A program made the translations under genes and the position numbers. Positions 33,793-39,783 of a DNA stretch of 39,783 nucleotides are shown one piece after another. The notes below the pieces were generated by a model. That model saw nothing but the letters and a program-made list of their open reading frames with translations. It had not been told where the DNA came from and searched no databases. Every line of letters starts with the position of its first letter. Position 1 is the stretch's first letter. Origin of the DNA: Bacillota bacterium (GTDB lineage: Bacteria > Bacillota_I > Bacilli_A > Erysipelotrichales > Erysipelotrichaceae); assembly GCA_029097145.1 (NCBI GenBank), contig JAQXNC010000042.1, forward strand, positions 1-39,783, read 5' to 3'.

Positions 33793-35073
33793 TTAATCTC
33801 TCAAACAACCTAGTGGAATAACAAAAACACCATCCTCTCGCCTATAACCATACTGACTGCCTGTGATTACCATTTTTAGATCAGGTAATCTTAACGGTGT
33901 TTGAGTTTCCGTTTTGTTATGCTCTTTAATTAGGCTTTCTATTTTACATAAGTGTTTTGCTCCTTCATCAACCTCGCTCTGTCCAAGCTTTATTTCAATA
34001 AGAGCATATCTTCCGTCGTCAAGATGCAGTACGGCATCTGCTTCTAGACCGTATCTGTCATGGTAGTAGGAGACGGTTCCATTGCTCGAAGACGAGTATA
34101 TCTTAAGGTCCCTGATACATAGGGATTCAAAAAGAAAACCGAGAGTTTTGTAGTCGTTCGCAAAGTATTCAGGTGAAACTCCAAGTGCAGCCGCTGCAAT
34201 TGATGGATCGATAACGTTCCTTTTCTTGGAGGAACGGATGGCAGTCTTGGAACGTATAGAAGGGCACCATGCATCTACATCTTCTACGATCATCAGTTTC
34301 TCAAGAGCAGAAATATATTCGTAATATGTCGGCTTCGACATTTCACATGTTGAAACGATATCTCCAAAAATGGCTTTGGTTTCTGTCATGGTACAGAGGT
34401 TCCTTGAATAGGATCTGAGCAACGTTCTGGCCCAGCGGGGGTTTCTCTTTACATGATCAATATTTGAAATATCGATTTCACATGTCTGGCTGAACAGATC
34501 CTTGGCGATTGCAAGCTTCGCTCTGTCTGTCTGAGCTTTAAGGCTTCCTGGCCATCCGCCTCTGCATATTGCAAACTTAATTCTATCAATTGTCAGGTCT
34601 GAACGACATCCGTTAAATGATTCAGGGTTATTAAACAGTGCATGCAAAGAAACAGAACCGTTTGATTCACCGCTTTCAAAAAGGCTCATGGGATACATCT
34701 TCATCCTTGATATTCTGAGTGTGCCAGTATGAGGCGTATCTGCTGCTGAACTTGAACCTGTCAGAATATACTGGCCAACTTCGCCTGAGTCATCAACATC
34801 CTTTCGAATTGCACCCCAGATTTTTGGCGCATCTTGCCACTCATCAAAAAGACGAGGTTTGTCTCCAATCAGCAAATCAGATGGATGCGTATTGGCAATC
34901 AAGAGGTAGTTTTCTCTTTCGTCTTCATCCTGGAATTCAACATAGCTTTTTGCCTGTTGCTTGGTAGTTGTTGTTTTCCCACATCCTTTTGGACCGACAA
35001 TCAGTGCAGCTCCAAAGGCTTCCAGTTTTAACTTCAGCAGTTCATCAGAGATCCTTGGTTTATAGTTTTTCAT
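33793..35073 (-). CDS. AAA-type ATPase with DUF4143 C-terminus
   Basis: A 426-aa protein of the AAA_14/DUF4143 group. Walker A is GPKGCGKTTT, and the Walker B region reads LLIGDKPRLFDEWQDAP; GQYILTGSS is a sensor-like block. RGGWPGSL is a family signature. The C-terminal half ends in a nuclease-like fold segment (YGLEADAVLHLDDGRYALIEIKLG, with D...E.K spacing). The role of these widespread proteins is unknown; many sit in defence or mobile regions. GGAGGG lies eight bases before the ATG. Base composition is somewhat richer in GC than the housekeeping genes, suggesting transfer. Confidence 0.85.
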   Translation of the reverse strand: MKNYKPRISDELLKLKLEAFGAALIVGPKGCGKTTTTKQQAKSYVEFQDEDERENYLLIANTHPSDLLIGDKPRLFDEWQDAPKIWGAIRKDVDDSGEVGQYILTGSSSAADTPHTGTLRISRMKMYPMSLFESGESNGSVSLHALFNNPESFNGCRSDLTIDRIKFAICRGGWPGSLKAQTDRAKLAIAKDLFSQTCEIDISNIDHVKRNPRWARTLLRSYSRNLCTMTETKAIFGDIVSTCEMSKPTYYEYISALEKLMIVEDVDAWCPSIRSKTAIRSSKKRNVIDPSIAAAALGVSPEYFANDYKTLGFLFESLCIRDLKIYSSSSNGTVSYYHDRYGLEADAVLHLDDGRYALIEIKLGQSEVDEGAKHLCKIESLIKEHNKTETQTPLRLPDLKMVITGSQYGYRREDGVFVIPLGCLRD

Positions 35074-35096
35074 ACCCGCTGCCCTCCTTTAACTAG

Positions 35097-35125
35097 ATAA
35101 TAAATTCATTTAACACATTTGCCAA
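35097..35125 (-). promoter_or_regulatory. Promoter of the DUF4143 ATPase gene
   Basis: On the minus strand TTGGCA (35125-35120) and TATTAT (35102-35097) are 17 bp apart, 24 bases before the ATG. Confidence 0.72.
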
Positions 35126-35168
35126 TTTATATTTAATACATTTGCGTAATATAATTTAACATATTTGT
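35109..35168 (+). repeat. Three direct repeats at 23-bp intervals over the ATPase promoter
   Basis: TTTAACACATTTGC (35109), TTTAATACATTTGC (35132) and TTTAACATATTTGT (35155) start exactly 23 bp apart. The first covers the -35 end of the spacer; the others lie upstream. The arrangement suits an operator. Confidence 0.78.
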
Positions 35169-35469
35169 GATAGCGGACTTCTCAAATTGGCGATAAGAAA
35201 TGCGAGAAAGTAATTTCTGGAAGTCAGGATAAAATTTGCACATGTGGCTGTGGTAGGGACAATAAAGAGACAATAAGATTGCAAACCCTTTTCTATCCAT
35301 ATGAATTGTGCGAAATATAAAGCAATTTTTGACTTTTCCTTTATTGAAAAGTCGTGCACCAAATTTAACGAAGTGTTAATCAATTTTATCGTCAAGAGAT
35401 TACAAGATCACTCATTTATTGGATGGTCTTTTTCTTTTATAAAAAGCTTCACGAGGATGCTTAAATTTG
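35169..35469. other. Gene-free stretch
   Basis: No supported gene. The 79-aa minus-strand frame here lacks a ribosome site and resembles no family. ATAAAAAGCTTC marks the approach to the pseudogene fragment. It looks like decayed mobile DNA. Confidence 0.5.
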
Positions 35470-35595
35470 TTATTTAATTATTTCCCAATACCCAAATCTA
35501 TTTTTCCAACTCTAAGAATATAACCTTTTCTTGATGATGAATTTACAATTCTTTGTATTGATCTAGTATACAAGTTTAGGGTATTTCAAAAAAGA
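35470..35595 (-). pseudogene. C-terminal fragment of an AlbA-type winged-helix regulator, frameshifted
   Basis: The minus strand encodes NLYTRSIQRIVNSSSRKGYI then LRVGK, which parallels PFRSVQRYFSNLKEKGFIERVG of the intact regulator upstream. After an A run the reading frame changes and continues as RFGYWEIIK with a stop, parallel to NGYWKVIK. One base is missing in the A run. Only about 40 codons remain. Confidence 0.7.
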
Positions 35596-35634
35596 GTATG
35601 TAACGAATAAGGCACCGAGGATATGGGGATACTA

Positions 35635-35715
35635 TCCCTTATCCATATTACCTTTCCCTTATTTGATGGTTATTATTAGGGGTAAATTCGCATGAGATAT
35701 TGAATATTCCCTTAT
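35635..35715 (+). repeat. TCCCTTAT repeats upstream of and within the fic promoter
   Basis: TCCCTTAT occurs at 35635, 35655 and 35708. The first two are 20 bp apart; the third lies between the -35 and -10 of the fic promoter. They may be regulator sites. Confidence 0.55.
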
Positions 35716-35728
35716 AAATGAATATAAT
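35700..35728 (+). promoter_or_regulatory. Promoter of the fic gene
   Basis: TTGAAT and TATAAT with a 17-bp spacer; a second overlapping TATAAT lies five bases on. The ATG at 35757 follows with GGAGG between. Confidence 0.7.
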
Positions 35729-35756
35729 ATAATGGAAAGATATGGAGGCTAAGGGA

Positions 35757-36803
35757 ATGAGAATTTTTAATTACTCAGCTATCAAGAATCAGAAATGGGA
35801 TTCTGAGATCCTTGGGCTTATTGCTGCTATCTATAAAGAGGCTGGTAAGCAGGAGCTTTATCTGAAACAGCGCCCGGACGAATTGGAGAAATTGGTTGAA
35901 ATCGCAAAGATTCAGAGTACAGAGGCATCCAATGCGATTGAAGGGATTGTTACCACCAATACGCGAATCCGGCAGCTGGTTGAGGAAAAAACCACGCCAA
36001 GAAACCGGGACGAGTTGGAAATTGCAGGATATCGAGATGTGCTTTCTATTATTCACGAAAGCTACGATGCCATTCCTCTGTCAAGGAACTATATCCTGCA
36101 GCTTCATAAGATTATGTACAGCTATATGAATAACCCAATGGCTGGACAGACGAAAAATGTACAGAATTATATCAGTGCGACTTTCCCTGGTGGTCATACC
36201 GAAATACTTTTCACGCCACTGGCTCCGTTCGAGACGCCGGAAGCTCTGGATCGGATCTGTGAGGAGTACAACAAGGTGATCGGTAACATGGAATTGGAGC
36301 CCTTAATTGCGATTCCGATCTTCATTCACGATTTCCTGTGCATTCATCCGTTTAACGACGGTAATGGAAGAATGAGCCGCTTGCTGACAACACTGCTTTT
36401 ATATCGCAGCGGATTCTATGTTGGAAAATATATCTCCCTGGAGGCAAAGATCGCGAAAAACAAGGATTTGTATTATGATACACTGAACCGTTCACAGCAT
36501 GGCTGGCATGAAGGAACCGAGGATGCCGTTCCGTTTATAAAATATCTGTTGGGTACCATTCTGGCTGCGTATAAAGACTTTGGGGACAGATTTGCCATCG
36601 TGGAAGAGAAACTTCCTGCCGTTGATATGGTTCGCAAGGCTGTTCTGAATAAAATCGGTCGTTTCACGAAGCAGGATATCAGAGAGCAGTGTCCTTCGCT
36701 GAGCCTTAGTTCTGTAGAGAGTGCGCTGCGAAAAATGGTGGCATCCGGTGAACTGAAACGTGAAGGAGCCGGAAAATCGACCTGCTATATTCGCTTGAAA
36801 TAG
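35757..36803 (+). CDS. Class II Fic-domain protein with C-terminal winged helix
   Basis: Fic enzymes transfer AMP or other phosphate-linked groups to proteins. The catalytic motif HPFNDGNGRMSR is complete, including the histidine and the arginine anchors. An inhibitory motif, SNAIEG ((S/T)xxxE(G/N)), lies before the core, so this is an autoinhibited class II member. The last ~60 residues form a winged helix (FTKQDIREQCPSLSLSSVESALRKM). GGAGG is eight bases before ATG 35757, preferred over the tracked ATG, which lies within the ribosome site. GC content and codon use (CGG, CTG, GCC) differ sharply from neighbours, pointing to recent transfer. No antitoxin gene is adjacent. Confidence 0.92.
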   Translation: MRIFNYSAIKNQKWDSEILGLIAAIYKEAGKQELYLKQRPDELEKLVEIAKIQSTEASNAIEGIVTTNTRIRQLVEEKTTPRNRDELEIAGYRDVLSIIHESYDAIPLSRNYILQLHKIMYSYMNNPMAGQTKNVQNYISATFPGGHTEILFTPLAPFETPEALDRICEEYNKVIGNMELEPLIAIPIFIHDFLCIHPFNDGNGRMSRLLTTLLLYRSGFYVGKYISLEAKIAKNKDLYYDTLNRSQHGWHEGTEDAVPFIKYLLGTILAAYKDFGDRFAIVEEKLPAVDMVRKAVLNKIGRFTKQDIREQCPSLSLSSVESALRKMVASGELKREGAGKSTCYIRLK

Positions 36804-36846
36804 CGTATAAGAATTTTGAAAACTGGAATTTGACGAGGTAGGATAA

Positions 36847-37117
36847 ATGGTCGAGTTATATAAACCTAAAGTTGAGGATTTATGGTTTAAAGAAAAGTTG
36901 TTAAGTGATGAAGATACCAGAATTACATTAGCCAAAGGTCTGGCAATGGGGCTTGAATTTAAGTTAGGTAGTGAAATACTGCGTACAGTAGTAGTCAGAG
37001 AATGGAAAGAGATTTCGATTGTTGCTGGAATTATACTTTTAAGAGCTGACGTTCTTAATCCATTGGGAAATAAAACAGGAAGAAAAGGATGCGTTAACTA
37101 AGAAATGCGAGAAATAA
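36847..37117 (+). pseudogene. Chimeric scar: GNAT start fused to frameshifted DUF1622 end
   Basis: Residues 1-24 (MVELYKPKVEDLWFKEKLLS) look like the start of a GNAT acetyltransferase. From RITLAKGLAMGLEFKLGSE on, the sequence matches the end of a small DUF1622 membrane protein. At about 37048 the frame breaks; the +1 frame continues as TFLIHWEIKQEEKDALTKK and stops at 37115-37117, the expected DUF1622 tail, whereas the tracked frame ends in unrelated residues at 37101. A deletion joined two genes and a small indel broke the second. Confidence 0.7.
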
Positions 37118-37944
37118 GTGTCAGAATAATCAATAACGAAATATACAAAGCTTTTTTGGAGCTTTGTTTTATGTATGATGAAAGTACTCGCTTTAAAATT
37201 CAGGATGCATATGAGAAAAGCGAAGGCAGAGAAAGAAATGTTTTAAAGCTGTTAATTGAAAATGAGAAACTGGCTAAAGAGAATAATATACCACTCTGTC
37301 AGGATACAGGGATGGCTGTAGTTAATATGGAAATAGGTCAGGATGTAAGACTTGTTGATGGAGATATAAAAGAAGCTGTTAATGATGGTGTTAGAAGAGC
37401 GTATCTCGATGCTTATTTACGCTGTTCAGTAGTAGATGATCCACTTTTTTCAAGAATTAACACCAAAGATAATACACCGGCTTTGATTCATTATGAAATT
37501 GTTAGTGGTGAAAATATCAAAATTACATGTCTGGCAAAAGGTTTTGGCTCTGAGAATGCTTCAAAGCTTGTAATGTTGAATCCAAGCGATGGACTTGAAG
37601 GTGTTAAGAAAGAAGTTCTTGAACAGGTAAAACTTAAGGGTGCCAATGCCTGTCCGCCACTGAGTATCGGTATTGGTATCGGTGGAAGCTTTGATTATGC
37701 TGCTTATATGGCTAAGAAAGCTTTAATGCGTGAAGAGGAATATAACAGTGATTCAAGATATAAAGAACTTGAAATAGAACTTAAAGAAATGATAAATGAG
37801 CTATCAATTGGTCCAGCTGGCTTAAAGGGTAAAAATACGTGTCTTAGTGTTAAGATTGAGTATTATCCTACTCATATCGCTGGTTTGCCACTAGGTATAA
37901 ATATTAACTGTCATGCAGTCAGAAAGGCGGTAATCAATTTATGA
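37105..37944 (+). CDS. fumA: Class I fumarate hydratase, alpha subunit
   Basis: A 279-aa alpha subunit of the two-part iron-sulfur fumarase/tartrate dehydratase family. Cysteine-bearing segments PLCQDTGMAVV, RCSVVDD and GANACPPLSIG can hold the [4Fe-4S] cluster; KGFGSENAS is a family motif. It interconverts fumarate and malate, fitting an anaerobe that makes succinate or uses amino acids. L-tartrate dehydratase is the alternative. The start overlaps the pseudogene end, and its stop overlaps the beta subunit by four bases. Confidence 0.93.
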   Translation: MREISVRIINNEIYKAFLELCFMYDESTRFKIQDAYEKSEGRERNVLKLLIENEKLAKENNIPLCQDTGMAVVNMEIGQDVRLVDGDIKEAVNDGVRRAYLDAYLRCSVVDDPLFSRINTKDNTPALIHYEIVSGENIKITCLAKGFGSENASKLVMLNPSDGLEGVKKEVLEQVKLKGANACPPLSIGIGIGGSFDYAAYMAKKALMREEEYNSDSRYKELEIELKEMINELSIGPAGLKGKNTCLSVKIEYYPTHIAGLPLGININCHAVRKAVINL

Positions 37945-38444
37945 GAAAACTGAGGTTACCACTTGATGAAGAAACTATTGTCTCTTTGAACTGTGGTGAA
38001 GAAGTGCTGTTGAGTGGCTATATTTATACAGCCAGAGATGCAGCTCACAAAAGAATGATGGATGACATTCCTTTTGAAATAAAAGACAGCACAATCTATT
38101 ATGTTGGTCCCAGTGCTTTTAAACCTGGTGAGATTTATGGGTCATGTGGTCCTACTACGGCATCAAGAATGGATGCCTATACACCATATCTTTTGGATAA
38201 GGGTTTAAAGTGTATTATTGCCAAGGGGAAAAGAAGTAAAGAGGTCAGGGAAGCTCTTGTCCGTAATAAGGCTGTTTATTTTGTGACTGTTGGTGGTCTT
38301 GGGGCTTATTTAAAAAAATGTGTTAAGGAAGTTAAAGATATTGCCTATCCGGATTTAGGAACAGAGGCTATTAGAAGATTATATATTGAAGATTTTCCAG
38401 CCTTTGTTGGTATAGATACCAAGGGACAGGATATTTATGAATGA
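37941..38444 (+). CDS. fumB: Class I fumarate hydratase, beta subunit
   Basis: A 167-aa beta subunit. GPTTASRMDAYTP binds substrate; GEIYGSCGPTTA, DAAHKRM and FVTVGGLGAYL are typical. Starts at the ATGA overlap with the alpha subunit, showing coupling for a heteromeric enzyme. Confidence 0.93.
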   Translation: MRKLRLPLDEETIVSLNCGEEVLLSGYIYTARDAAHKRMMDDIPFEIKDSTIYYVGPSAFKPGEIYGSCGPTTASRMDAYTPYLLDKGLKCIIAKGKRSKEVREALVRNKAVYFVTVGGLGAYLKKCVKEVKDIAYPDLGTEAIRRLYIEDFPAFVGIDTKGQDIYE

Positions 38445-38518
38445 TTTATATTATCACAAGATATACTGCCACTTTTGAATAGAGTGGCTTAGAATATATT
38501 TATTTAAAGTTTTAGATT

Positions 38519-38527
38519 TGATATATT
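38519..38527 (+). promoter_or_regulatory. Extended -10 of the lipoprotein gene
   Basis: TGATATATT (TGN + TATATT), 23 bases before the ATG at 38550, with AAGGGAG between. No clear -35. Confidence 0.5.
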
Positions 38528-38549
38528 TGATACAAGGGAGAAGAATATA

Positions 38550-39599
38550 ATGAAGAAATTATTAATAATTATGACAGCCTTAGTGCTGGTATTATCAACA
38601 ACTGGATGTTCAAAACCAGATCCAGAAAAGATTTATAAAGATGCTTATGAGAAGATGGCCGCTCTTGAATCTTGTACCTCTAAAATGAATATTGAGATGA
38701 CAATGGATGCTAATGGCAGTAATATCACATTGAATACAGAGAGTCTGGTTGAAAAAAGTGGTGATAAAATGCATATGATAGCTACTGCTTCAGCTTTAAC
38801 TGCTTCAAAGACAGTTGAAGGATGGCTGATAGATGGTGTTTACTATGGTAGTGCAGATGGGTCTTATGCAACTATGGATGCCAGTGAATCTGATTTTGAA
38901 TATATGAAAACCAGTTTTGATCCTTCGATTGTTGATAGTTACGGATATAGTAGTGTCGATGGTAAGGATGTTGTAACATTGACACTTTCGGATGAAAAAA
39001 TCGCTGAAGCATTATTTGATTCATTATATATGTTTGTTGGTGTTGCTGATTTTGATGGTTTTACTTTCTCACCAATTGAAGTTACAATCTCAAAAGATGG
39101 TTATATTGAAAAGGTTACAACGACATTAAATGTCGCTAATGAGAGTGGTAGTATTGTTATTAAGATGATAAGTATATTTAGTGGATATAATAATACGACT
39201 GTCAATGAACCAGATTATACATTATGGGAGAATAACAGCTTAGACAACAATGATAGTGAATATGTTCCATCAGAAGATGTTGAATTGGATATTACCAAAG
39301 ATGATGAAGCTAAACTTTTAGAAGCGGGATATACTGTATATTCAGATGGTTATTATGTAAATGCTGAAGGTACTGTTGATGTCGATACAAAATATAAAGT
39401 ACTTTATTTCATTGATGGTGATCTCTATGCTGAATATGACTGGGAATATCAGATTGGTTATACGCTAGATTCTGACGATAATTACTGTCGTTATTATTTC
39501 AGTGATGATACAGCTGATGAAACATGTACAGATGAAATGATTGGGTTACTTAAATCAACCCGTGATATCTTCCTAGATTTATACTATTCAATCCATTAA
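38550..39599 (+). CDS. Uncharacterised lipoprotein
   Basis: The signal peptide MKKLLIIMTALVLVLSTTGC ends in a lipobox (STTGC), anchoring the 349-aa protein by Cys20. The following domain (YEKMAALESCTSKMNIEMTM, SLVEKSGDKMHMIATAS, GWLIDGVYYGSADGSYATMD) resembles LolA/DUF6612-like beta-sandwich lipoproteins of Firmicutes that may bind hydrophobic ligands. The last ~110 residues are acidic and tyrosine-rich. Own promoter and terminator. Function unknown. Confidence 0.85.
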   Translation: MKKLLIIMTALVLVLSTTGCSKPDPEKIYKDAYEKMAALESCTSKMNIEMTMDANGSNITLNTESLVEKSGDKMHMIATASALTASKTVEGWLIDGVYYGSADGSYATMDASESDFEYMKTSFDPSIVDSYGYSSVDGKDVVTLTLSDEKIAEALFDSLYMFVGVADFDGFTFSPIEVTISKDGYIEKVTTTLNVANESGSIVIKMISIFSGYNNTTVNEPDYTLWENNSLDNNDSEYVPSEDVELDITKDDEAKLLEAGYTVYSDGYYVNAEGTVDVDTKYKVLYFIDGDLYAEYDWEYQIGYTLDSDDNYCRYYFSDDTADETCTDEMIGLLKSTRDIFLDLYYSIH

Positions 39600-39609
39600 T
39601 ATATAAATA

Positions 39610-39644
39610 AATGCACGATACTCATATGATATCGTGCATTTTTT
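39610..39644 (+). terminator. Terminator of the lipoprotein gene
   Basis: ATGCACGATA and TATCGTGCAT pair perfectly across 9 bases, followed by a T run. Confidence 0.92.
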
Positions 39645-39658
39645 ACATACATATAATT

Positions 39659-39781
39659 TTAACAGGCTTTATCAATACTGCAGGCAGCACCTGATACAAT
39701 CTGACTTAAAGCGTTATAGATTTTAGAATGCATTTCAGACAGCATTTCATCAGTCAGTTCTTCATAGGCATCAGTCTGCTT
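39659..39781 (-). CDS. 3' end of an unrecognised minus-strand gene (cut by window edge)
   Basis: An open minus-strand frame runs in from the right edge and ends at TAA: KQTDAYEELTDEMLSEMHSK, then IYNALSQIVSGAACSIDKAC. It is missing from the ORF track because of its length. The composition looks coding (acidic helix, no stops over 40 codons) and it ends facing a terminator. Function not recognised. Confidence 0.6.
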   Translation of the reverse strand, partial: KQTDAYEELTDEMLSEMHSKIYNALSQIVSGAACSIDKAC

Positions 39782-39783
39782 TT

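Noticed and set aside
35109-35168. Plasmid-type replication iterons
   Set aside because: Three AT-rich repeats over a good promoter, with no replication initiator gene nearby; more likely an operator.
35156-35395. 79-aa minus-strand ORF in the gap before fic
   Set aside because: No ribosome site, no family resemblance, and its 3' end overlaps the promoter repeats of the ATPase gene; treated as chance.
36492-36935. 147-aa minus-strand ORF opposite the fic 3' end
   Set aside because: Shadow of fic and the pseudogene; not a candidate antitoxin because it lacks a ribosome site and a recognisable inhibitor motif.
38472-38490. Terminator after the fumarase beta gene
   Set aside because: GCCAC/GTGGC can pair across an 11-base loop but only a weak A/T tail follows, not a T run; too weak to list.
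1-39783. tRNA or rRNA genes
   Set aside because: No cloverleaf with TTCGA-type T arm or rRNA signature was noticed on either strand; a tRNAscan-SE run would settle this.

Overview
The window is chromosomal DNA from a low-GC Gram-positive bacterium (Firmicutes/Bacillota). Strong AGGAGG-type ribosome sites, a class-B-like RNase P RNA beside gpsB, recU paired with a class A PBP, the pgsA-recA-rny-ymdB run, and adjacent RNase J2-like, FtsK/SpoIIIE and ymfF/ymfH genes all fit this. No sporulation genes are seen between them. Together with the short gene set and AT-rich codon use this suggests an Erysipelotrichia-like gut lineage; that placement is inference, not proof.

Layout. 1-1937: the end of a pentapeptide-repeat protein, a SPOUT RNA methyltransferase and a convergent radical SAM protein. 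1952-4513 (minus): a polar amino acid ABC transporter under a lysine riboswitch with a clear promoter, so the substrate is probably lysine. 4548-8420: a TtcA-like thiolase diverging from truB-ribF-NSUN methyltransferase. 8477-12483: an Asp23-like protein facing recU-PBP1. 12535-13285: gpsB and rnpB. 13350-19779: pgsA, recA, rny, ymdB, an orphan membrane protein, a 57-aa ferredoxin missed by the ORF track, and miaB. 19827-26399: an RNase J paralogue that has lost several metal ligands, ftsK, and the M16 pair. 26527-30419: ssb, ffh, M42 peptidase, rpsP-khpA and rimM.

30450-37117 is an accessory island interrupting what is normally rpsP-khpA-rimM-trmD-rplS. It holds an IS110-family element with a candidate bridge RNA, the stub of a second IS110 recombinase, an AlbA_2/HATPase/wHTH regulator, a DUF4143-type ATPase, a fragment of another AlbA-type regulator, a GC-richer Fic protein, and a scar in which the start of an acetyltransferase is fused to the end of a DUF1622 gene. 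The three intact cargo genes each have short repeats placed on or beside their promoters, which suggests self-controlled selfish or defence-like modules.

37105-39783: a two-subunit class I fumarase, a lipoprotein, and the 3' end of a minus-strand gene.

Most interesting: (1) the IS110 leader, where a ~174-nt RNA domain is closed by a stem whose 3' arm can alternatively mask the recombinase ribosome site; (2) repeat arrays at the island promoters, one of them echoed inside its own gene; (3) extended -10 promoters placed so that truB, ttcA, rimM and a radical SAM gene would be leaderless; (4) the degenerate RNase J.
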